Assembly: GCA_004194705.1 (NCBI GenBank)
Contig: SADC01000294.1
Coordinates: 1 to 64,000 of the forward strand
From: Ditylenchus dipsaci
Taxonomy: Eukaryota; Nematoda; Chromadorea; Rhabditida; Anguinidae
DNA: 64,000 bases
Direction: 5' to 3'
In this document: positions 10,661 to 20,100 of the stretch, one piece after another
How the letters are laid out: every line of letters starts with the position of its first letter
How positions within the stretch are numbered: the first letter of the stretch is position 1
Made by a program: the position numbers and the translations under genes
The notes under the pieces: model-generated
The model's database searches: none
What the model was told of the DNA's origin: nothing
The model's input: the letters and a program-made list of their open reading frames with translations, nothing else

Positions 10661-10699
10661 AAGAAATGAAGATCTCCGCTCTCCTTTGGACAAACTGCT

Positions 10700-11165
10700 G
10701 ACTAAAGACACTCCGTTTGTCTGGTCTACCGAATGTCATCAAGCCGTCGCCAAGCGAAAAAAGAACTTCTGTGCTCAGATCTACTACTAGTGCATTACGA
10801 TTCTCGCAAGCCAATCATCGTCTCTGCAGATGCTTCTCAATCTGGGTTGGGTGCAACGATCTCTCACAAAATTCCCCGACGGCTCAATCAAGGTGGTGGA
10901 ACATGCCTCTCGATTTCTCACTGCTGCAGAAAAGAACTATGCGCAGATTGAAAAAGAAGGCCTAGCTCTGGTGTTTGCAGTCAAAAAGTTCCATCGCTAC
11001 ATCTATGGCCGCAAGTTTACTCTTCAAAGATCATAAGCCTTTGCTATCTATTTTTGGGTCTCAGAAGGGGATCTCCAATCATTCCACTTCTAGACTTCAA
11101 CGTTGGGCTCTCATTCTAATCACTTATGATTTTCAGGTTCAATACGTCAAATCTGGGGATTTGGA
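10700..11165 (+). pseudogene. Gypsy RNase H
   Basis: [14 protein letters not shown] (about 10817-10860) supplies the first catalytic Asp, [13 protein letters not shown] (about 10930-10970) the Glu, and a [10 protein letters not shown] block (about 11028-11060) the later Asp. This is the standard RNase H arrangement following gypsy reverse transcriptase. Frame changes occur near 10860 and 11030. Confidence 0.8.
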
Positions 11166-11369
11166 CAAGTGGATATGCTCTCCCGTCTCATTGCTCAAGT
11201 GCCCTTGGAGCGGAAGACAAAGTGATTGCTCCCATCTCTCTCTCCGACGCTGATCAAACTGTGAAGACGTCCTAATTATGCAGTGCAATGAAGTTCCTCT
11301 TACTGTCTCAGATGTGGCTAAAGAAACTGCCAAAGACTCAGATCTCCAGCAACTCAAACAGCATGTGCT

Positions 11370-12140
11370 CAATGGTTGGCCGAAGAAAGTGGATTCCTCT
11401 CTTTCTGCTTACTTTCCGAAGCGCTCGCTATCTCCATCATCTCAGGCTGTCTAATGGCAAATGAAAGGGTCATTATCCCAACAAGTCTTCGTTCTCAAGT
11501 GCTCACTCTACTCCATGAAGGTCACAAGGGAATCGTCCGAATGAAAGCTTCGCCGCTCAATATGTCTACTGCCGAAGATCGACTCCGAAAAGAAGCTCTG
11601 GTCAAAGGATGCAGTGCCTGTTCTCTCGCCGCGAAATCTCAATCAAAGCGACTCTAAGCCCTTGGCGGCGTGAAGAAGAACCATGGAAGCGCATACATAT
11701 CGATTACGCCGCCCATTCAAAGGAAGAATGTTCCTCATCATCGTCGACTCCTTCACTCGTTGCCTGAAATTTACGAAATGACTACTATTTCTTCTCAAGT
11801 ACAATCGAATCTCCAGAAGGTTTCGACAGGTTTGGTTATCCCGAAGTCCTGTTAGTGACAACGAACCCAATTTACTTCAGACCTTTTCAGAGTTTTTGTT
11901 CAAAATATGCATTGATCATGTTAGATCTCCGCCATATCATCCTCAAAGTAACGGCCAAGCCGAACGATTTGTCGATACTTTCAAACGTTACATGCTAAAA
12001 ATCCAGAATTTAGATTCGACTCGCTTACATGAAACGCTCTCGATCATCCTCCGCTCTTACAGGTCTACGCCTAGTGCGTGCTTAATGGAAAGTCTCCGGC
12101 CGAGTCTTCTTGGGCAGAAAAATTAGAACCCGCATCTCTC
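11370..12140 (+). pseudogene. Gypsy integrase, frameshifted
   Basis: A His/Cys zinc-binding segment is suggested at 11510-11640 (HEGHKGIVRMK, then CSAC). The DDE core includes an IDYAAHSK-like segment (about 11690-11720) and HVRSPPYHPQSNGQAERFV (about 11915-11975), which contains the final catalytic Glu. Its position after RNase H defines the Ty3/gypsy order. Confidence 0.8.
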
Positions 12141-12144
12141 AACT

Positions 12145-12460
12145 CGTTCCAAAGAAGGAGAAGGAAAAGAATACCGCTCATCATCCGAACAGGTATCAGG
12201 CCGGCATGATAAGTCAGTTCAACAAGCATCATGGAGCAAAAGAAGTATCGTTCGCTTTGGGTGCTCCAGTCCACTTCAGAATCTACCAGGGAAACAAGAT
12301 CGGCTGGGCTCCTGGTTCCATCTCTCAGAAATTTGGTCAGCGTATCTATGAAGTTCGAGCCTTTGATGGCCAGTTTCATCGTCGACACGCCAATCAGCTC
12401 CGACTTCGTATGGACTTGCCTCATGATGGTGCCACTGCTCAACTTCTACAGCTGTGATCA
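12145..12460 (+). pseudogene. Gypsy integrase C-terminal region
   Basis: GAPVHFRIYQGNKIGWAPGS to HRRHANQLRL (about 12257-12410) resembles the GPY/F-type module closing gypsy integrases, a small beta-rich domain reading G..V..R......W..G.I. A Ser- and Pro-rich tail follows up to about 12640. No chromodomain and no env-like reading frame were seen. Confidence 0.55.
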
Positions 12461-12943
12461 ATCAAGCCCGACCAAGATCTCCTCAAGCTTTTCAGCAGCC
12501 TTTGATGGATCCAAATCAAGTGCCGGTGCCGCTCTATCAATCACCTCCTCGCTCTCCTGTGGCTCAAGTGCTTCGTCGCTCTGCTCGTCCTCGCCAGCCA
12601 AGACAAGTGCTCGACATTCAGCCTGTGGTATGAAATATCGATGAGACGACTCTAAAGAATGGGAATTCCAAATGAATCAATCAGTGGTATTATCTGCGTG
12701 ACTCCACTTTGTAAGTCTCTTCTCCGCTGGTCCTCTTATTTCCCGACTTGAATTCAAATTATTTAAAATCTCTATTCCTTTCCCAAGTAACTCTTCTAAG
12801 GTCTGGCTCACCTGTAAGTAGTCTAGTTTCTAGTTGCTTGGAGGGTGTCCCATTTATTAGGTCTGGCTCGCCTAAAAGTAGTCTAGTTCCGGACACCTAT
12901 ATCTATAATTTAATGTTTAATTATATTTATATTGGGGTATCAG

Positions 12944-12955
12944 CCAAGGGGGAGA
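12944..12955 (+). other. Polypurine tract of the gypsy element
   Basis: CAAGGGGGAGA immediately before the 3' LTR at 12956, the position expected for plus-strand priming. Confidence 0.7.
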
Positions 12956-13115
12956 TGTTGTGTGAACTATTATTCGTAATTATTATTGTCTTGACACGAC
13001 ATCGAGTCTTCTGTTGACTCGTGTCACTCTGTTATCTATTGTTATCATTCGTTCCGTTATAAACTATTCTTGTTGGTTCGCTCTGCTATCTCTCTCAGCT
13101 CTCAAGAACACAACA
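12956..13115 (+). repeat. 3' LTR of the gypsy element
   Basis: 160 bases, nearly identical to 8157-8316 and ending CACAACA; followed by the second copy of GCAGC. Confidence 0.93.
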
Positions 13116-13455
13116 GCAGCGCAGTCTTTTCGCGATATGTCGAACTCTTTGGCGAAGGGGCGATCAGTCAAATTCAGGTGGAATCCATCAGGTCCAATCC
13201 ATCAATGAGAAAGGCTGGGATTTGCTCGAACATCCTATATTCACCAACAGAAGCTCCAACAGACTACCCGTCAACCGGTCTCTAAAGAATTGGCTAGCGG
13301 GGAAGGTCTGCGAGGATTGACGAACTTGTTGTTGATCTTAAAGCGTGGATTACATCCAAGAATGCTCGCTTCTTCGCTCGCGGAATCGATCAACTGCCAA
13401 GTAAATGGCAAACTGTTATTGATGTTGATGGCGAATATGCCCCACAGTGATCCTT
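13116..13455 (+). pseudogene. Mariner transposase remainder, catalytic core deleted
   Basis: Continues the helix-turn-helix interrupted at 8156 (FGEGAISQIQV), then jumps to INEKGWDLLEHP, YSPTEAPTDY (frame shifted, equivalent to mariner YSPDLAPTDY), SLKNWLAGK, ARFFARGIDQLPSKW and GEYAPQ-stop, all recognisable mariner C-terminal blocks. The region between the helix-turn-helix and the third aspartate is missing, so the copy cannot have been autonomous even before the gypsy insertion. Confidence 0.8.
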
Positions 13456-13599
13456 TAGAAATGTTTATGATTATGCTTTTAAATGTTTTGTTGTCGAATA
13501 AAGTTACAATAAAAATCCGCATTAATTATGAATCAACCCATAATTTGGCTGAAATCTGCTGGCCTCATTTTATTTTACCGGAAGCGAGTTTTTAAAAAG

Positions 13600-14145
13600 T
13601 CTCCTAGGCAAAAAAAATCTAAAATATGATTGAAAAATATTTTAGACGTTTCGCTACATTAGCATAGAAGCGTCCGCGGAAAGGTGCTGTTTTGCTCAGA
13701 AGCAGATGCCAGGTTCTATACTGCGGCATGGGCTAATAGAGTAAAGGTTAAATTATTCATGGGACCTGATATAAGAGGAATTTTATGTTATTATTTGAGG
13801 AATTTTAGGAGAAATTTCGAATTTTATGTTTGCGATATTTGACGTTGGCGAGTCTTTTACATTGGTGAGTTTTTCGTTGGCGATGTGGTTGCGTCCAGTG
13901 TAAACACATATAGAGCCACAACAACGATTAGTGATTAACAGTGAAGTAAGTTCAAAAGCACAAAAGTAGGCCGACAAACAGAGGAATGACAAACAGATGA
14001 ATAGCTCCTCATTTCTTGCCAAAATAACGCTTGTTTTTTTTTTCACTTGAATATGCATCAGTGTGCCACTTAGCCGGAAAGATAATTATCTAAAAATGTA
14101 ATATAATGGATATAATTACATGCTAAAATAATGTAGCTTACCGAA
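13600..14145. other. Intergenic spacer
   Basis: AT-rich sequence with no supported gene. It contains TTGGCGAGTCTTTTACATTG and GTTGGCGATG segments vaguely like the TTGCCAATGA words near 18295-18385, possibly an eroded iterated-word element. Confidence 0.4.
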
Positions 14146-14149
14146 CTCA

Positions 14150-17100
14150 GGTAATCTCATTTTTAGAGTGGCCAAGATTTTTTGTGAGTGGATGAGGCTA
14201 ATCTTTTGGAGGATGGCATCCACTGCAAAAATGAAAAAAAATTTAGCTTATGAAAAATGTGCTTACGAGTGAAATCAGAGCCAGGTTTACTCCACTCCTT
14301 CATTGACACGCAATGGAAACGGCTGCTCACTCTATGCACTTTTCTTTGTTGATTTAGGACTACCACGTGTGCTCCTAAGAGAACACGCTCTATTGGATTG
14401 TTGAAGAATGGCACATCCAGGCGATATGTGCACACCTGACCGAGACCAACAAGTAGTTCATTCTCCACGGTTCTTTTGATTTCAGTTTCATTTGTTTTAC
14501 TAGGTCTACGATTAGTCTTTTCCATTCCGAACAGTATATAGTATTTCGGCCAACATATTCTATCTCCATATCCATCCATCCGATGTTAGGAGGATCCAAT
14601 TGAGCATTAAATTAATTGGCATGTGGTATCCACACACTCGCTTCCGTTCTTATCCTTTATTCTGCCCCACGTTTTTTGGTCTACCCTGTTGTTTTTTCGC
14701 CTAGTCTTAAGCGCAAAGTAGGCCAGCGCACGTTAGGACAGCCTCGAACATGTTTTTGCAACTACAGAAAAATTAAGAAAAGTATATTTAAAAGGGGGGG
14801 GGCGGGAAGCCGTTTACCATATTTCCTCTAATTGCCGCCCCGGGGCGGCAATTAGAGGAAATACGGTAGGTTAAAGAACTGCTTTCCATGGCGCAGTGCC
14901 TACGAATTTGCGTTTTTTGGCCCAAAATAATGTTGCAGGTTCGATCCCACGTGGTGGCGTGCTATTTATTTTGGCTTGTTTGACCAGTTCTGGGGGTGAT
15001 TAAGAACTGGTCAAACAAGTCAAACAATTAGAACTGGTCAAACAAGCCAAAATAAACAGCATGTCACCACATGGGATCGAACCTGCAACACCATTTCGGG
15101 CTACTGCGTCATGGAAGCCATTTTTTCAAACCTAAATGGCTTCCCCCCCCCCTTAAGTCTGTGCTGTCATAACTTGCACCTCCGCAAAAACAACAAAGAG
15201 GACAAGGCAAAAGGTGGGGCAGGATAGAAAATAAGAACCCTCGCCTCAATGAATCGAGAAGAAGCACGAGAAAAATAACTGTTCTCCTCATTTCTGAAAA
15301 AAAGACCTAATTATTCTGGTTTGATTGTAACTCCGTAGATTCAGTGACCGACTTACGTGTTCTATCATATGCTTGACATAAGCATCCACTGCAGCATGTA
15401 TTACCGGACGGTACACCCTTCCTATGAATTTGAGTTCGGTGTTGGAACGAAACACTTCGGAAGACTCCAAATAACCAGAGACAGCTGCCATCAATGTTCT
15501 CTCCTGAGGCTCACACTTTGTTCCTCGATCAGCCAGAAACTCATCCAAGAGGTTAGAGTGTCATCAAACTTTCTTCTCGTTCTTGAAGTGCCTTTCCCCC
15601 AGCTGGAGACATCAACTCATTGAGAAGCTTACGCAGATTAGTAACTAGCAGGGGCCAACAACAGAGTATCTTTGGAAAGAAAAGTATAAAAGCTTACAGG
15701 AAATATCGAAATGTTAAAAAGAAATGTATTTTCATATGCGCATTGTTTAGGTTGAAGTTGCACAGAGTTGCGAATACGTCAAAAGAAGAAATCCAAGTTG
15801 CCTTTAATCACTCAGCATACTGCTGAGTCAGCATCATGGTTATTTTCTAATTTAACCTTATTTTCAATAAGTGGTATTTAATTTTGACCCCAAATTTATG
15901 AAAAATGACCGCAAATTTGAAATTTATTCATTTCTTATTTTTATGTTAATCTTTCATGATTTTTCAGAGCTTTTTGCATGATCGTGTAGCCAGGTCTCAG
16001 CTTTCTAACAAGATATCAAACGTATGATAACATATTCAGATTCAAATGTAGAGATTTAGGGGTCCGAAGGAAGGTTACTTCTTTCAACCCCCATAAATAT
16101 CCAGATTTCTAAAATCATCCAGTGAAGTTTGATAGCTCATTAGAAAGCTGAGATTTTGGGCTACACGACAATCTTATATAATCCTCAATGAATCGAGAAA
16201 AAGCACAAGAAAGATAACTGTTCTCTCTCATTTCTGAAAAAATAAGACCTAATTATTCTCTTTTGATTGTAACCCCGACAATCTTATATAGTATTCGGTA
16301 AATATCGATTCGTGACACTTTATGACGGAACTTTTTGAAATGTTTATTGAAAACCATCAATTTTATATGGAAAATTTCTTGAAAGTCACCTCTTATACCA
16401 AAATCTTATCCCAAATCTGAATCCGTTGAGATCAGAACAAAATAATTGTTATGAGCTGAGATATATATCTGAGTATACCAGGGGCCGCCACCCAATCAGA
16501 GCTTCATTATAGGATTGCCGAAATTACCGATTTTCGAAATCCCGAGATTGTTACCGGCATTTTTTTGTATCTTTCCTAATGAAAATCGCTTAAAAAGCGT
16601 ACTTTCTACAAAAATCGAGAAAAGATTAATACAGGTATTAATCTTTTTCAGGCAGCTCTACTTCATCATTTATTTTACTCTGCTTTAGCTCTTAAGAAAA
16701 CTATCTCATTAACAAATGAAAATTGGTTTCGTCATCGTTCTACCTATTTGAAGCCCAAGAATTCATTTGATTGATTTGATTTGTTTGATTTTGGCTATCA
16801 ATAAAGACTCTCTGTTTTTTCTCAAGAAATGTCGAAAATTTTTGAATATATTTGAAGTCGGGCTTCCGGGCTCGGCCTGGGCCGGGCCGAGCCGAGGACT
16901 AAATAGGGCGGGGCGGGCCGAACTATCATGGCCCTGGGCTGGCCGTCAAAATTCGGCCCGTGTCCATGCCTGTTGGGTGACTTTCAAGAAACTTTTCTAT
17001 ATAAAATGGGTGTTTTCAATAAAACTTTTCAAAAAAAAACAGCGACAAAAGTAAAATGATGACACTGCCAACTTGCCAATACAGGTTAATATGGCCAATA

Positions 17101-20100
17101 CCGCGATATGAATGTCTATTTACTTACCAATCGAAACGATTGCACCATATACTTCTGCAGAGTCAGGGCTATTTCTTTGTTAAGGACTAATAGCTTCACT
17201 CTTTCCTTGTTTCCACCGCTGTTTGCTTTTGTCAAATACCCTCTGTAAAACAAAAAGATAAGGAATAGCTTCAGTTGGTCGGGGTTGTCAAGATCTTTCT
17301 TAGTATTGCTGAGCCTCTTCAAATCCATAAGTTGGTTAATGTCGAAGGGCTTGGTCAGATCAACCACACACCTCTCAGAGCCAGAAACAACTGAGTCCGG
17401 CGTTCCTGGTGGGAAGGAGCCCGTGTTTACCCATTCAATATATGCGCTGTCTTGCATCAGGGCGAAAGCTTCAACGGAGCTGGGTGTTAGAACAGTGGAT
17501 TCAGCATCTGCACTTGGTCTGATGCACACCAGTAGGATTTCAGACGTCTATATTTAAGGTAGTTCAGGGCAAAAATGCATTGACAAATCGGTGCGATCTA
17601 AATAAAAAATAGTTGGAGATTTTCACTAGGCTTTTTGGCTAATTGCCTTACGTGCCATCTACTCCCACCGACCGATAGCCACCATAGTATTTGTAGGCCT
17701 GGTTGATCTCCTTTACAGTGAACTTATTTTTCATGGCCAACTGCTTGAACTTTTCGACGGACAGGTTGAAATGTTTCATCAGACAAGGGGGGTTCACAAC
17801 AATTCCCAACTGCGTTAAACGGCCGTTCAATGAATGTGGAAGTGTACTAGAATATCAACGATTAATACGTCAAGACCTGACTGAAAACCAGCTTATTATG
17901 GTACAGAAATTTATGGAGAATCTATCTACCGCGGCGGATTTTTTTAGGACAGCAACCTAAGAGTATTTTTCTCTAAGCTAACTTTTCATTTCAGAAATAG
18001 GGTGTCCTTTATCGAGTTTTTGCTTTTTTAGAGAAAAAAGTTTTTGGATTCCGAAAAACGATCGGTGAAATCGGAATCCTTAGGATATTTGGGACCGAAC
18101 TGTCAAAACAGAATTTTAAAAAAGTTTTGAAAATCGAGCAAAAAAAGGGTCGGACCCAAGGTGGGAACCAACTTTTGGGGTGTCCCTTTAGCGAGGTTCG
18201 ACTGTAGTTGGTAAGAAAGTGAGTTGTGGGGCGGCTACGAACTTTGTGAACAACATCATCAGCTCATCAATCTACTAAAATTGGGGCGTAATCGTTTTGC
18301 CAATGAAATTTTTGTTAATGACATCTTTTTGCCAATGAGATCACTTCGTCAATAATATGTTTTTGACCAATAGCTCTTTTCTCAAGTATTGTTATTCCCT
18401 TGTCGGGCAAATTACTACTCATTTTGTTGCTCATCTCACTGACTACACAATAAGTAAAATGTATTGACAAATCGGTGCGATCTAGACAAAAATATATAGT
18501 TGGAGTTTTTCACGGAAATGTTAAAGAAAAAATTCGGAAATGTTGAACATAGTTTTGAATACTGGGCCTACCGCATAAATAACTCTGGTATGCATGTTTT
18601 TTCACGCATCCAGAGTAACTTTCGAGTGATTTGTGTCTAAGGTATGTGGGTGTGCGCATCTCAACTCCAAGCCCTCTGCACCCCCTTCGCAGCGGGCTTG
18701 GTTGGTTAGAGGTGCGCGCACTCACTTACCTTAGACATAATTCCAAGCAAGACTCTTGATCAAAAATAACGAAAAAAACATAAAGAAACTTTTTTTTGCC
18801 CAGCTCCAGTGACCAAAACGGGGTAGAATACCTTAATACAAGGTAATTTGCCTTGGTCCCCCAAGGCAAAAAGTCAAATTTTGGCCAAAATTTTTTTTTC
18901 AAAAGTACATTTTTGTGTGGAAAAATGTCAGAAAATAACTTTTTTATCGTTTAAGCATATAAAAATTACTTAGGAGTCGTTAAAACACTTTTTTTTAATA
19001 AGTTAAAAACCAGTCCCCCCCCCCTCCCAACACAACAAGTTCCATGAAAAATTTCGAAAAAGGAGATTTGGGTAAAAAAAATTTTATTTGATTTTATCTA
19101 GTGCTTACTGCCATTTTGGAGCGAAAAAAAAATTTTTGACTAAAAACTTCAAAAATAAAAAAGATTTTAGGGCCCGAAAAAAGACAAATCTTTTTAAAAA
19201 GTACGATTACTAACCCTGCGAAAAACAGTACTATAGTTGCAAAAACTGTAGTACAGTTTAAAATGGTCAACTGTATTACAGTTTTGAAACTGTGGTACAG
19301 TTTTTTGGCATTTTGGACATCACTGGCTTTATGACTCAAGCATTGGCTCAGTTACAGTGTTATTATGTCTAATATTAGAAAACGCCCTTACCACAATATC
19401 TGCACTATTTGGCGGCATCTTTTCACGCTTTCTCCACCTTTCGTTTCTTTTATGTAGCAAGCCACAAGAAATGGCAGTGATGAATTGAAGAGAATTGCAG
19501 CCACTTGGTTCTGATCAGTCACCCCGGACCTGTAGCGATTTTAGGTATCTCTATCGGTCTGTGTCAACCAATCCTCTTTGAGCACCTCTTCGTGCATTTC
19601 AAAAGTCTCAGCAATCGCATTGGTCAATTGGATTTTGAATTCTGCATGATCAAATGAGTCTACAGAGGCTAGATTGACTTTTAGGACTGTATCTCAATTT
19701 TGACGATGATGATGGAAACGTATGGTTAAACAAACTTCACATTCCTCAGCTAACTTTAATTGAGCTACATTTTGGCATATAACATCTAGTAAAAATTATA
19801 ACAAAATGTTTATGAAAAAAGCTCTCGAAAAAACATCGCAAAAACATCGCAAGCCGAAAAATGAAATTCCTCTTTGCGATGTTTTTTGAGAGGCTGTTTT
19901 CTGGAAAAAAACTATATAACTACGAAAATCCGATCATAGCATGTTGTTAAGCATTAAAAGTTGTTAGGAAGGTGTGTTATAAAAATTAAGCTCTGGGTTA
20001 CAAAAGTTGGCTAAAAAATAGGCGGAACTCAAAAACATCGCAAAACGGCGTTTCTATCTCTATCGTACACTATAGGATGACTATCGGCAATTGTTATAAA

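Larger units (their letters stand above)
8157..13115 (+). mobile_element. Ty3/gypsy LTR retrotransposon
   Basis: A 4.96-kb element with 160-bp LTRs (8157-8316 and 12956-13115) starting TGTTGTG and ending CACAACA, and a 5-bp target duplication GCAGC on both sides (8152-8156, 13116-13120). Order of blocks: gag with a CCHC-type knuckle, protease, reverse transcriptase, RNase H, integrase, C-terminal domain. Integrase after RNase H places it in Ty3/gypsy. The reading frame is broken many times although the LTRs differ at only three positions. No envelope-like frame follows integrase. Confidence 0.93.
7960..13565 (+). mobile_element. Mariner-like element, deleted inside and split by a gypsy insertion
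   Basis: TTGATTCATAATTAATGCG at about 7980-8000 is inverted near 13515-13540, marking candidate terminal repeats. Between them lie a mariner N-terminal helix-turn-helix (8063-8156, continued after 13116) and a mariner C-terminus ending GEYAPQ-stop at about 13450. Without the gypsy element the mariner is only about 0.65 kb, half the usual 1.3 kb. The missing part is most of the catalytic domain. Confidence 0.75.

Noticed and set aside
12465..12955. An envelope gene after the gypsy integrase
   Set aside because: Only a Ser/Pro-rich tail and short frames; no signal peptide, transmembrane anchor or cleavage site seen.
17703..17960. Plus-strand frame ending ..MENLSTAADFFRTAT
   Set aside because: Partly antisense to the YGGY exon of the minus-strand gene. 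The right half (17830-17960) has some coding texture but no splice signals or domain, so it was not listed.
19094..19339. Minus-strand frame with membrane-like segment (VFATIVLFFAGLVIVLFKK)
   Set aside because: Falls in an intron with iterated ACTGTAGTACAGT words; hydrophobicity results from AT-rich composition.
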